Origin: Steinernema hermaphroditum
Lineage: Eukaryota; Nematoda; Chromadorea; Rhabditida; Steinernematidae
Length of the DNA: 64,000 bases
Assembly (NCBI GenBank): GCA_030435675.1
Contig: CM059623.1
Location: forward strand, 1,514,012-1,578,011
Reading direction: 5' to 3'
Program-made: the position numbers and the translations under genes
Shown: positions 46,001 to 56,839 of the stretch, one piece after another
Numbering within the stretch: the stretch's first letter is position 1
Layout of the letters: every line of letters begins with the position of its first letter
The notes under the pieces: model-generated
Told to the model about the DNA's origin: nothing
The model's database searches: none
What the model saw: only the letters and a program-made list of their open reading frames with translations

Positions 46001-46791
46001 AGCTTGACACTAAACCGTTTTCTTTAGGTTCGTCCTCGAGGACATAGCACCTACACATGGCTCAGGTGCTGAGTCTTCTGGATCTGGGTGAGGTGAAGTC
46101 TCAGGATGTCACACAGCTTGCGGAACTCGGTTCTACGCTGATAGCGGGCGCAGAACTTAAACGACTGCCGCGCGATGTGGTGATAGAGCGTTTCCACCAT
46201 GGCGTTGTTGCGGAGCAGGTCGATGCAGTTTCTGTAGGAGTCCCACAAGAATCGAAGCCAGGGGCTGAGGACGGCGCGGTCCATGCGATCCTGCGTGACG
46301 GCTCCAGAAACGAGCGAGAGAAGAAGGTTCTCAGGCGCATCGGCCTGGTCGAGGTCATCGATTTCTTCGACCTTCTCGATGGACGCCTGCTGGGCGTCTT
46401 CGGTGCGTCTTTCGGCAAGAGTGAGGAAGTGGGTGAGGACCGACTCCAGCGACTTCACGTTGATCTGCTGAGTCAACGCCTTGTATTGGAAAAGAGCGTC
46501 CTTGGCGTAGGCGGAGTTGCGGAGGCTGACACAAAGCTCCACGTGTTTCATCATGATTTGCTCGTGCGTTTTCGTCCATACTCGGTGACGGCGATCCTAA
46601 AGGGCGATGCAGTCAGATGAGCACGATAGAAGAAAGTTTTAAAAAGCGACGAGAAGCAGGAACTAAGATGATGTTACCTTAATCATGTCATGGAGGGCCT
46701 GGAGGGCATCGCGTTCTTTTCCAACGGATATGAACTCATGGGCGCGTTGCAGAGCCGTTTCCGGCTTTCGAAAAAAGTTCGAAGAACGCAT
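43016..46791 (-). CDS. egl-45: eukaryotic translation initiation factor 3 subunit A
   Basis: Ten exons: 46678-46791, 46055-46596, 45814-46009, 45543-45769, 45206-45458, 44486-45160, 44249-44439, 43897-44203, 43165-43813, 43016-43119; 1085 residues, all phases consistent. eIF3a is the scaffold of eIF3, which brings the 43S complex to mRNA. N-terminus [20 protein letters not shown], then the helical region ([28 protein letters not shown]) leading into the PCI domain (about residues 300-500), a long charged coiled coil (about 530-830), and a C-terminal region of degenerate repeats ([20 protein letters not shown] types) ending [10 protein letters not shown]. The C-terminal repeats are fewer and more Pro/Ala-rich than in vertebrates. 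The start codon follows an acceptor (GTTTACAG/G), consistent with trans-splicing. Confidence 0.95.
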
Positions 46792-48778
46792 CCTGTAAAC
46801 GAACGGAAATGAAGCAGTCGGAAGCTAGCCTCGTTGTGGGGACAGTGATGCAACGAATTGCGTGGATAGCGGATGTGTCAACCGATTTTCACGCATTTTG
46901 GACACGGCACGACAAGTAGGGGACTCGCGGAACTAAGCAAGGGACTAATAGCTCTACTGTGAAGTGGACCTGGCAGATAACTCGTTGCACAAGCGATCGG
47001 TCTTTCGACAATGTTAGTTAAGGATGCAGCCGTGCAAAGACGACCTAAAATTCGCTTTTAATGCCAAATCGCTTATGAACTATCCTATCCCAAGCACTTC
47101 ATTTATACGCCGATTAAAGTTAAAGTGATTTGAAACGCGTCCATCTTTCTTATCATGAGTAGGCCAAGGGAGAACAAGGCGGCGGTCACTTAAGGCAGCA
47201 AAACAAAAAAAGGCGCGCTCTTTACGGTGGACAGTAGGCTATTTGTGGGGGCCACAACTCCTGGCTAGTGGCTAGAAAGGATGCAAAAAAGAAAACAAGC
47301 GAGGAAAGACTAAATTCGAAGCGTCACAACTGCCAAATTTCGTCAGAATCGATGCACCGTTCACACATTCGTCGTACTATAGTCGTGCAGGTCGGTCGTG
47401 TCGAGACCCAAGAAACTCGCGCGTCGTTGATACTGTGTGCAAAATGTGAATAGTTCGGCAGAAGAGAATCACCAATGTGCTCCAGCCACAGTTGATGAAA
47501 AGTCTGAATCTCAAAAACAGAATAATGTGTACACGTGGCCATAATTAGAATATACAAATTCAATATACTGGAGATCAGTGTTTCAGGTAATTATCGATCA
47601 GAATGTGGGGAGAATACGCAATTGCGAAAAAGTGGCAAAAGACAAATAAACACAGATCACTGAAAATGGTTATATAGGGTGTCCACTAGAAAGGAAACCT
47701 AGACAGAAGTCTAGGAAGTCATTCTTAAATTCAGACTGGTAAGAACGGGCGCTTTACGTTGTTTTCCAACTGGTCTCAGTCGAAAAGTCGAGAACTACGT
47801 AATGAAGTAACCTATCACCTTCACATTTGACGGACATTACCGGTAGAACATCTCATTCAACGCCCCATCGTCGGAAACGATCGGTCAGTCAGCCGAATTA
47901 TACCAAACATGGTAGAGATAAACGACATCACACTGTTCTGTACATCGTTGTTTATGTTTCGCTTTATTTGTTTTTCATGGCATTTTCGTCATCACTGTTC
48001 ACCTTCCTTTCACCGTGCTCAATGAATCTTTGTTGGTTTCTGTCTCACACTTGTCTCATGACATGTTGCAGCACAAACAACTGATCAGGATCTACCACGT
48101 GGCCGTTATGATCGGTCAGATATGATCGTTGTAGATCGTAGATGACCAATCGTGCCGAGCCTCATCAACGATAGTCGTGAGTTACGGTACGCTCTCGATT
48201 GCCCCTTGGGTGCGTAGTTCGTTCGGGTCAGCGATCACAGTGCAAGCGAAATTTTTGCAACCATTTGCACTGGGTTACGGTAAAGGTGGATACCCGCACC
48301 GTTCGTTCGTTCGCGGCCGCCACCCACTGGACTGTATAGTGTTTTTTTGCACTCCACGCAGAGTCACGTCGTTATGAGACCAACACAGCGCAATTTTACG
48401 CCGATTCTTGGTCTTGCAACGACGGAATTCATCTTTTCTACGGAGCGTCAAAGAGTAGCCTTCTCCTGTAGCGTCAGCGCGCATTTTGCGAGCAGAGGCT
48501 TGTGCAGCCTCTTGTCTTTTGAATTCATCAGCGCGTGAGTTAAGCGTTCTCTTGCGAACGCCACTAGAAATCAGCTTTGGTGCGCTTCGGTCGCGAGATT
48601 TCGTGGATAATGTAGATCTGAACCGTTTCTGTATCCCTCTTCTGGATTCTCCCTTCTAGCCGACGTATCGAGCACGAACCTGCCGACGATGATGCACTCA
48701 TTCATTTTTTTCATTGATCGTGATCATAGGCGTGCTTCCCATTCGAGATGTCAAATTTTGGTTATTTTCAGGAATCAA
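46792..48778. other. intergenic, no gene recognised
   Basis: No supported frame. 46792-46798 is the acceptor-like sequence before the eIF3a start. The 48765-48770 TTTTCAG before the next gene is a probable trans-splice acceptor. The GC-richer 48170-48660 region has no motif. Confidence 0.5.
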
Positions 48779-50385
48779 ATGGAGAATTTAACCATCGACC
48801 AGATCGACCACCTGGTGCAGTTCCTCAGTCTGAAGGACATCGAGGCGCTCTCCAAGATAACTGCCGGTCAACCGCTGCTCGCCAACTGGAGCGCCGTCGC
48901 AGAAGAGCATCTACGGGGCCGTTTCCATCTGCAGCTCGACGTGTATCTTCCTCCGAGCGGCGACACCGAATTGGAAAACCACCAGAAGCAGATGCACTTG
49001 TCAGTCAAGAAGGTCACGGGCGACCACGAAGAGCCATGGAACTTCACGAGGAACCGCTATGCCTACATTGCCAACGTTGTCGTGCACTCGTATCCTGAAG
49101 ATCTGTGCGAGTCGCACCGTCCAACGAGGATCGCAGAAGTCATTCGTATCGTCAGTCTTCCAGTTGTTCCAAGAGACGACATGAAGAGCACTTTCGTCGT
49201 GCAGGAACTGGAGGCGCCGGAAATGAACGTCGCCCTGGATCTAGTGGAAGCGGCACAAGGATGCTACACGGAACTGGATATTCAAAGCACGTCGAACGGA
49301 TCAGTGCGCAAGGCGGAAGAGGTCATCAGCGGATATATCAACCGAGAAGCTTTCTTGGAAAGTCTATACGTTTTGTGTGAAAATATGGAACAAGAAGAGC
49401 TTCTGAATGCCGTCGTGGGGTTGGTGCTGGTGCCGAGAAGGCAACGACTCCTCATGGATCTTCCGACCCTGTCCATGCACGGCGACGAAATCGAATTCGT
49501 CATCGATTACTGGCGCAACACCGATGGCGTCTTTGGCGAAGTCCTGCTGTTCTGTCGCGAGTTGAGCCCTATCGAACGCATCTACCTGGAGTCCTACAAC
49601 CCTGTTCTTGGTTACATCGCGCATCCAAGGCGGCGATCGTCAATTCGGCTTCTTAACGACGGATTTTCGATTGTGAAATTCGAGCGCCGAGTGAGTCCTT
49701 CGTTCAATCTGCGTCGTATAAGTATTTGTTTCAGCACGAGCCTGTCGATTTCAACTGGATCCACTCGCTGATCGAGTCGTGGAAGGCCGGGTTGGGCGGC
49801 TACATATACAGGAACTACGTAAATATCAAGGTGAAGCTGAACAATCGCCGGGATTGGGATCAGCTGGTGGCGGAGTTCGGCCCTATCCTGCGTGACGCTG
49901 GCCGTCCTAAGCTCCGAATCACACATCCATCGACCGTTGCGGAATTGAGAGTTAAGAAATGCAGTCAAGGCCAAGTGTCCTTGATGGTTTGTTATTTCAA
50001 TTCATCTGATCCTCTCATATCTGCCATTCTAGAGTCAAAACTACCTCGACGAGCACATACGGCTGCTGGAGCTCTGCAACCACTGGCGCGCTGGGAGTGG
50101 CGACTTTTTCGTTGGATCCGTGGCAAGAATACAGGTTCATCTTCACATGGTCGACTATGAAGATTTGGTGTCGGCGCCGGACTTCTATAGCCATCCGAAT
50201 GGGAGCCGGCGTCTGAAGGTTAGCATGCGTAGATTCGCCATGGATGACTGGGTGCAAGTTCGACTTGAAATTGTGGGTGTTGACGATGGCGTATGTTTCA
50301 ATTGTGCTACGTGGTTACTAGACATCTCTTTCAGGCAGTCGAATCTTGGAATCTTGCGCAGCTATTCGAGTGCTTCGACATTTAA
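48779..50385 (+). CDS. F-box-like protein of nematode type
   Basis: Exons: 48779-49690, 49735-49986, 50033-50290, 50335-50385; 490 residues, phases consistent, introns 44-46 nt. The N-terminus (MENLTIDQIDHLVQFLSLKD, then IEALSKI) has the helix pattern of an F-box, which would bind Skp1 in SCF ubiquitin ligases. The rest has no named domain that I recognise; it alternates predicted strands and helices and contains two segments of similar feel (YINREAFLESLYVLCENM and YLDEHIRLLELCNHW). No signal peptide or membrane helix. The ATG lies 9 bases after TTTTCAG, a likely trans-splice site. An upstream in-frame ATG at 48689 would bypass this site and is less likely. Function inferred from the F-box only. 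Confidence 0.75.
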
Positions 50386-50685
50386 ACGGTTTACTCAAAT
50401 TTCTACTAACTATCTGTTCATTATTGTACCTAGACAAATTGCAAATAAAATACTGTCCATATGTGTTGTTTATAGATGGGTGTCTGTCTATGGCGTCGTC
50501 TTCATCAAGATAAGCTTTCCAGGAGATAGATATAGGTAAGAAGTGATTTTACACTGTCATCTTGTGCGATTTGGACGTCCGAACTTTCTGTTCTGTTTTC
50601 TCTGATGTCTATTATGATCAGACCGATCATTCGGTGAGAACATGTCAACTGCCAGACTTTGTCACCTTGCAGACACCTTGCAAAT

Positions 50686-50714
50686 GACATCTGTCTGGAT
50701 TCCAGACAGATGTC
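50686..50714. repeat. 29-bp palindrome
   Basis: 14-bp perfect arms (GACATCTGTCTGGA and its complement) around one central base. Adjacent to a larger palindrome. Confidence 0.9.
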
Positions 50715-50737
50715 TCAGACAGACAGTCCGAACAGAC

Positions 50738-50786
50738 AGACAGTCCGAAGCATGTTCCAGACTCTGGAACATGCTTCGGACTGTCT
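50738..50786. repeat. 49-bp perfect palindrome
   Basis: 24-bp arms (50738-50761 and 50763-50786, starting AGACAGTCCGAAGCATG) around a single base. CAGACAGACAGTCCGA motifs also repeat directly between the two palindromes (50718-50748). It is in the 3' flank of the F-box-like gene and could form a cruciform or a hairpin RNA. Confidence 0.9.
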
Positions 50787-50996
50787 TGGTCTCGCTTGTC
50801 TGGAGACGCTTTTGTAGTCTATAACCAATCTGCCTGAAAATGTTTACATACAGTCGTCATTTTTGAGATACAGCCAGATACAGTTCACCGAAAAACAAGA
50901 ACCTGATAAGCACAAGGACATCGTGTGAGAACTTTATTCATAGTTAGAGCAGAGAACAGTTAACAGGGTCATTTTCAGAAATGGACAACATCAAGA

Positions 50997-51300
50997 TTAC
51001 TTCTGCAAGCTCGGACTTGCTCTATGCCTCAGAATATACGGCTTGTTCTTGTACAGAAGCTCGCGCGCATTCCGATACAGTCGCCAGGCTGTCGCCTTTT
51101 CCTCATCGGTCGTGTCAGCCTAAACCCATCGTCTTAGAAGAGAAAAGAAAAACTGACAAACGCACCGCTGAGATCTCCTTCACCATAAATTCTGTGCGGC
51201 GCCGGTCGACCCAGAACTCGACGTAATCCTTCTCCAGCTTCCTCCATACTTGCTGTACGATCTGGGTGGCTGCGCACTGGTGCTGTGGTCCAGAAGGCAT
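50997..51300 (-). CDS. small uncharacterised protein
   Basis: Exons 51166-51300 and 50997-51119, joined through a 46-nt GT-AG intron; 85 residues. Starts MPSGPQHQCAATQIVQQVW, mostly helical and basic, ends RHRASPSLQK. No signal peptide or membrane helix. The ATG follows TATTTACAG directly, so a spliced leader could be joined right at the start codon; alternatively these are the last exons of a longer gene. The composition (W-R-K-L-E-K-D-Y, Y-R-N-A-R-E-L-L-Y-K) would fit a small mitochondrial or cytosolic helical protein, but no family is recognised. Confidence 0.6.
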
Positions 51301-51749
51301 CTGTAAATAGATACGTCATTAGCTTCTCCAAGTTTTACACACACGACGCGCAAAACATGTACACACCGATAAACACGCCACAGAGAATAAATATCATGAA
51401 TATTTCCTGAACACGTGTTTGTCGGCGGCGACGATCGCTATACACCGTTTGCTACGATAGGATTCAAACACGTGCTAGTAAACGTTAGCTAGACAAGCTG
51501 CAAAAGACTTATACTCATTTACGATCTATGCTATTAACATTGGATTCAGCACTATTTCGAGCGTTCTTCTTGCAGTCAGCGCCATTTCGGCTAGCTGCAA
51601 TTACATCTGGCGACAAGGTCTCGTTGGAGGAAAGTGGCAGTCTTTGCTGTGACTGGAATAAGGGTGATTCTTGGGTCGCTCCTGTAAAGATAGGGATTGT
51701 ACACGATGAACACGCGCCTGCATTACCATTGCTATTCGATTCCACGTAC
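51301..51749. other. intergenic, nothing recognised
   Basis: No gene. The 3' exons expected for the transporter remnant on this strand were not found here. Confidence 0.5.
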
Positions 51750-52891
51750 TTATATTTTGACGCATGAATGTAGATCGATGTAGAGATGTAGATGTAGATG
51801 TAAGATGTAGATCGGGACTTGCCACAATATGGAGCCTTCATTCGGCGGATGAAGTCTGAGAATCAATTTCACGTGATTAGTAGAAAGAAGAGCACACTTA
51901 CTGAAGCAACCAGTTATCTTCATGCACTGCAGAAGAATCAGTCAGAATGGCATAAACAGCACCAGTTGCTCCCGACAGTGATTTACTGCCAACTTTCCTG
52001 CACGATTCGCGTTCCGATTGACAGCCAGATCCAATGTGGAATTCGATGATCGTCTCTCCAAAGTAGGCAGATTCCAGAGAGAACAACTCGTTAACTCTGT
52101 GACTTGTCACGCCTAGAAGAGCTTTTGTTCCGGAGTCAAACGCAAAAATCATTTCCTAAAATATGGAAATGACTTTTAGATCAAAGGAATCAGCCAACCC
52201 CTGGGTGTTCATAGAATGGCGCCACATAGAAGAGCGTCCTAACTGTAGGATATTCATTGTAGTCCAGCATATTGATCGTGACTTCAGTTTCATTATTGCG
52301 CCAGCTGAAGAGAAACAACTTGGAAAGTTCGTTTTTCAGAGTCACCAGCTGTGTCCTGTCGCGGCCACAGCCGCTCCTAAGAAGCAAAGTCCAATTCCCT
52401 GCAAGACAAACATTAGCAACAGCTCTGTCAACGTGACCTACTTTCGCCTTCAGCTACACGTACACAATAAAAGCGCCAAAATAGAATCCGCAATAAACAA
52501 TCCAGAGCGGAAGTCCACATTCGCTGACGAAGTTGAGCAGCAGAAATCCAAGTATCGTAATCTGATTGGACCAGAAGGCGACCCGAAATCGTCCGATGAA
52601 CCTGTCCGCAACGATTGAGCAGATGACAGCGCTGAGGTTGCTGACGATATACTCGGCGCCGAACTGAAGTCACACGGATGAAAAGAGAAGGAGAGCTCGA
52701 TACGTACGATAAGAGTTGTATTGGCATCGCCGAAGATGAATTCGTGCAGCTTCGGAAGGTAAACCAGCTGCGATGCGTAGACGAAGAACTAAAAACGGAT
52801 GATTAGCGAACAATAGACGAGAGGCGCGCACTCCTAAGCCCTGATAGACGAGAATCAGCCATGCAGAGAACGAATACTCGAATTCCCTCAT
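51750..52891 (-). pseudogene. POT/SLC15 peptide-transporter remnant, internally deleted
   Basis: Seven exons join in phase: 52832-52891, 52708-52788, 52466-52663, 52346-52398, 52244-52304, 51902-52155, and 51855 to the stop at 51750. The N-terminal part has helix 1, helix 2 and the ADRFIGRFR segment typical of proton-coupled oligopeptide transporters. It passes directly to the late helix GIGLCFLGAAVAATGH, the Cys-containing extracellular loop and SILWQVPIYIL, the start of the next conserved helix. The central helices (about 4-8) are missing. The last exon runs into a TAGATG-type microsatellite (about 51775-51806) and stops. This looks like a deleted, dead gene even though its splice sites remain good. 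Confidence 0.6.
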
Positions 52892-53159
52892 AGCGACCGA
52901 TCGACAAAATGAAACGGCGTCTGTGCAGAACTGTCTTCAGTCTGCAGAGATAGATAGACTGACTTTGTAGACAAACATATAGACAGATCTTTGCGGAAGC
53001 AGTGCCCTCCATTTGCGCATGTCTACAACAGATTTTCGGTTGAAATGTCTTCTGCAAATGGCCACCAAATTTTCGCCAAAATGTTCGTCGAAACGCCAAA
53101 ATTCAAATCAAAAATCCAAGCATTTATTGAAAAATATATGTGTATGTAAAAGCATGACA

Positions 53160-54415
53160 TTAAATGGACTTAAACTGTGGATCACGTTTGCCGATGTAGG
53201 AAACATTGGATGTGACATTCGACACTTTTCGGCCATCTACAACTGCGGCCTTCTTCCAGAAATAGAGCAGCTGACCAGCGGTTCGATTGTACGGACGGAC
53301 AAAGTATATCTTTGAAAATGCCCACTGTAAATTGTGTCTTCTGTGAAACCTACCGTAACGAATGGGTTGACCATGTGCGTCCAGGCGAACATAGTGAAGA
53401 CGAGGAACTCGATGAAGTGAAAGCGGAGACAAGGAACGATATGATAGCAGGCATAGATCAGAATTGGCGGGAAGATGAAGCAGACTGGAAGGGCGGCGTG
53501 GACAGTGAGAGCCTGGACGAATATGGTAGCTATGAAGAAGTATTTCATCAAGGATCTTACCAGCACGAGACTCTGATGACCCTGTTTGCTTCTTTTGCTA
53601 AAGTTTCCATTGGCGAGTGTCTGGTAGACACGTCTCCGTATGACGATGACGATGATGTAGATGGGAAACATGGGAACGCAGATGAGGAAGAGGGTAACAA
53701 AGGTGAGTGGATCTCGGGCTCCATCGTTTCCTGACACGACCTCGTTGGTGATGTCGATTTCGGGGAGGTTCTCGATGGCGTATTGCCGGATGTGATCTGT
53801 GGGTGATTGGGAAAAGACGAACATCACCTGAAAGGGGATAAAAGCATCAAATTTGACCTTTTGGATCTAACGACCCGGTCCCGAATGGGATTATTGATTC
53901 TGGGAGACTTACTAACTGAAAAAAGGCGATCGAATACAAGGCTAGGCAGATGGCAACGAGCCGTTTGTACGAAGAAGGTCCATTCTTGAGAACATAGTAT
54001 CGATATCCAAACGAGAAGGGGAACGTGAAGAACGTATAGAAGATCATGTTGAGGACAATACAGTAAGCGTAGTAAGCCACTTGAGGGCCAAAATATTTAG
54101 CCGGACCTTCTGCTATGTAAACAAAGACGAACACATGAGGAATCAGCCTGAAACATTCGTGTTTATTCGATCAAAAAGAATGAGGTTAGACCTTGGCTGA
54201 AGGAACAGTAGAGCTGAGGTACAGATCAAGTCCGTTATGGCCGAGTTGGCCAATAGAATACGATACTCCCGGATGGACTTATTGCTTTTGAAGAAGATGC
54301 AGTAGAAGACGAAGAGGTTGGCGAGGATTCCGATGGTTCCCGTGCTGTAGTGGATTCCACTGAATACGGTAGCCATGGTAGAGACGTCGTCAGGGTGGCG
54401 AAGAAGCATGACCAT
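53160..54415 (-). CDS. serpentine receptor class d-like chemoreceptor 2
   Basis: Exons: 54192-54415, 53913-54147, 53561-53827, 53354-53512, 53160-53309; 344 residues, all GT-AG and in phase. Same architecture as the gene at 32549-34282: helix 1 TGTIGILANLFVFYCIF, FGPQVAYYAYCIVLN, SFGYRYYVL, LPEIDITNEVVSGNDGARDP before helix 5, and FVRPYNR after helix 7. It differs mainly at the N-terminus (MVMLLRHPDD, no N-glycosylation site), in the loop after helix 3, and in the C-tail. Inverted relative to its paralogue. Probable chemosensory receptor. Confidence 0.85.
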
Positions 54416-55134
54416 TTTATGGGAATGAATCGCTGTAGGCTAGGCTGCGCCAACAAAGTCTTTGGCCATTTCCTATCTAAGCTGGAATGTTCATCTAATA
54501 TTCCATTTATTGAGAATGGCTCTGGAAGGCAAATACAGGTGCATTCTGGGTAATTCGACGAAAGCGGTAAAAGAAAAATAACAAGTTAATAGCTCTATTG
54601 TTACTACTTCTTTCAACACCTGTGTTTGCTCAGCAAACGCATATGAAATTCTAACTTCGTGATAGCAGAGCCGTTGAGGTTCGAGAAGAAGGAAACTGAC
54701 AATTGCGCTATACATTTTAGGCCTGAGTCCAATGGGATCAGAAGGTGCAACGGGAAGAGGAAGATGAGCAAGTGCAAAACAAAACAAGATGTAGGGATGT
54801 GTTGCCTCATAGAACGCATTTTTTATAAGATTTTTGGTGAATCGCTGTGTGATCGAGAAGATGCAACGAACCCCAGCCCAGGGACAAGTCGCGTTACTTC
54901 GTTCGTACGGGTGGGTTATGTCCCCATACTGTGCGTTCCCATGTCCCTCTTGCATCTTAACCGCTTTTTTGGATCATTTCATGTCCATGGTTTGTGATCA
55001 AGTCGGCAAGATTCTCTGCCAATTTCACTCGTCCGTACGAAACGCGTTTTACTAAATAGATAGGTGGTCTTGGTCGTTCGCCATAAAACTGCAGATGTAA
55101 CTCGTGCGCACACAGTCTTATGTAACAGAAACTG
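54416..55134. other. intergenic, nothing recognised
   Basis: A 154-codon minus frame at 54491-54955 and an overlapping one in another frame are hydrophobic in places, but no model or family could be built. Confidence 0.4.
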
Positions 55135-55500
55135 ACTACAGGTACGAACTAAACCAAGCGCACCGATACGATTTGCGCCTTTGCATTGACATATCTAGGT
55201 ACAGTCTGCGAAATTTCGATTCCTCGATAGTGATTGTTCGAGTGTTTTCTGAAGTACGTTTCCTACCGATAGACGACTTTGCCACGATAGTAACCTTAGT
55301 TAATACATCAGTTCTGATGAAATAGATCGCATTTACGACTTTGCGACTTCATTTCATGAATCAAAGGCATCTGATTTCGATCGGCATAGTGTGATTCGAA
55401 GTCTTTCCAGGTCGTTTGAAGGAGATTCTGCTCGATTGGACGACAATCTGACGGAACTATCACCAAGGTGAAATTTTCTTTCGTCCGAACTCAACTGCAA
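55135..55500 (-). pseudogene. C-terminal fragment of the F-box-associated-like family
   Basis: 55138-55280 matches 25148-25300 (for example GCGAAATTTCGATTCCTCGA and the GTTTTCTGAAGTA region), that is the 3' end of the gene at 25154-26122 in the same orientation. Further 5' on the minus strand a frame with IEQNLLQTTWKDFESHYADR may be related. No start or intact frame; a fragment. Confidence 0.6.
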
Positions 55501-55707
55501 CAGGACGCCCTGTGGAAAAAAGAACTAAACTAGCGCTGAAAGCATACTTTGCATCCATACCATTTAAACCGCACGCTTTGCTGATGATTCCTGATCAGGA
55601 ACTCCCACTACGTCCTTGCTGTAATATTTCAATCAATATGCAATATAGTGAACATGAAAGGGATAAAAATACGAAAGAAACGAAACAGATCGAGAAAAAA
55701 AAATAAT

Positions 55708-55711
55708 CGCT

Positions 55712-55778
<67 letters not shown>

Positions 55779-55781
55779 AGG
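55708..55781 (-). tRNA. tRNA-Asn (anticodon GTT)
   Basis: A 74-nt cloverleaf: D arm GGCGCAATCGGTTAGCGC, anticodon stem TTCGG/CCGAA with loop CTGTTAA (GTT), variable AGGTT-type region, T arm GGTGG-TTCAAGC-CCACC, discriminator G. The acceptor stem pairs at six of seven positions; the first pair is C-C instead of the expected G-C. It could be a slightly damaged but usable gene or a young pseudogene. Confidence 0.88.
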
Positions 55782-56061
55782 ATACACATATCAGTGATCA
55801 AAGAGCTTAGCAATCGACCGATCTGCAAAGCACTGTCTGCTGTCTACGAAAGTAGTCTGCGCTGCCATCAATGGAACCATCTAGAAGATCGTCTGCAATC
55901 TAGACAAAACGGCAAACGGCTGTTCCAGACTGTAATCCGAACTTTTTCGTGTGCGTACCACCTGCGGTCACGAGCAAATGCTTCACGGAGTACCGTTGTT
56001 TTAGCTATTACAACATGTATTGGGTTCTACCGTGTGGATTTACGCCGCGTGGCTTTATGTG

Positions 56062-56554
56062 ATGTCGGGAATAAACGTGCCCCCAGCGATCGGTCGGGTC
56101 GTCCACTCGCTCTCTCTCTGAGGCTGTCTGAGCCGAATGAGTTAAGTGAGCGGTCGTTCTCGGCCGTCGCTGTTGGCGCAATGATCGCCCCGGCTCCCAG
56201 AAGGCCTGGAACACCAGGGAGCCGTAGTTCCACCGTCTCGCCAAAAAGCCCGTCACGACCTCCCGACTCTACCCGCGCCGCCAGAGAAGCCCAAGAAGCG
56301 TTGCAACTCCGAATTCCGCGCCACCAGCCGAACCGAAGATGCCCCTCCGTTCCGTTCGCTGTTCTCCGCCGCCGCGCCTCTTCCGGAATCAACTCTTCAC
56401 GACTTCGACGCCCGCGCATACTGATGGGAACGCTGGATTCTCTTCGGATTCGTCTGCTCCACCGAAATCAGAAGAAAATCAGCGACCACGGTGTGACTAT
56501 GTTCTTCTTTGTGCATATATGAGACGTGATTCAGGAAGATAAATCGTGTAAAAT
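56062..56554 (+). mobile_element. short retroelement family S, copy with 14-bp target duplication
   Basis: The element is flanked by CGTGGCTTTATGTG at 56048-56061 and 56555-56568. Order: CCCCCAGCGATCGGTCGGG, GAGCGGTCGTTCTCGG, hairpin core GGCTCCC...GGGAGCC (56192-56223), CTCGCCAAAAAGCCCGTCAC, TGATGGGAACG, CGACCACGGTGTGAC, and an A/T-rich tail (GATAAATCGTGTAAAATCG). No protein is encoded in common between copies. Confidence 0.8.
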
Positions 56555-56730
56555 CGTGGCTTTATGTGGATTTGTCCGAGATATGATGTCAAATGAAGAC
56601 TGATTTTTGCAATTGAGCCAATGCAGTCATATCTTTGTCGTGGCCAGCAACAGAACCGACGGGTCCGTTGGTATGTACGTCTGTATGTGTGTTTTTCCAT
56701 AAGCACGGGGAAAACACCCACACAAAATGA

Positions 56731-56800
56731 AGAGCCCGAGGGGAACCGAACCCGGCATTGCCCGCTTACAAACAAAGCGCTTTCGCAATGAGCCACGCAG
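56731..56800 (-). repeat. tRNA-Lys(TTT)-like sequence, pseudogene or SINE
   Basis: The minus strand has a perfect five-pair anticodon stem (CGCTT/AAGCG) with loop TGTTTGT, a box-A-like TGGCTCATTGCG and a box-B-like GGTTCGGTTCC. The T stem pairs at three of five positions, the acceptor stem fails, and U33 is G. Not a working tRNA. Confidence 0.45.
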
Positions 56801-56839
56801 ACAGTCGAGATCCCACCGCTTTACTGCCATTATGTCTCT

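Noticed and set aside
46057..46620. 187-codon plus-strand frame
   Set aside because: Antisense to eIF3a exon 2; no independent motif.
48689..48778. Upstream start for the F-box-like gene
   Set aside because: A TTTTCAG acceptor lies between it and the ATG at 48779, and the added residues look random.
53312..53734. 140-codon acidic plus-strand frame (with a DDDDDVD-type run)
   Set aside because: Antisense to the srd-like gene 2 exons, which have complete homology support.
54491..54955. 154-codon minus-strand frame
   Set aside because: Hydrophobic in parts but lacks splice structure and any family pattern; two overlapping frames are similarly open.
55767..56522. 251-codon plus-strand frame
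   Set aside because: Runs from unique DNA into the short retroelement; the element part is open by composition and is not conserved as protein between copies.
56731..56800. working tRNA-Lys
   Set aside because: Acceptor stem does not pair, T stem is weak and U33 is replaced.
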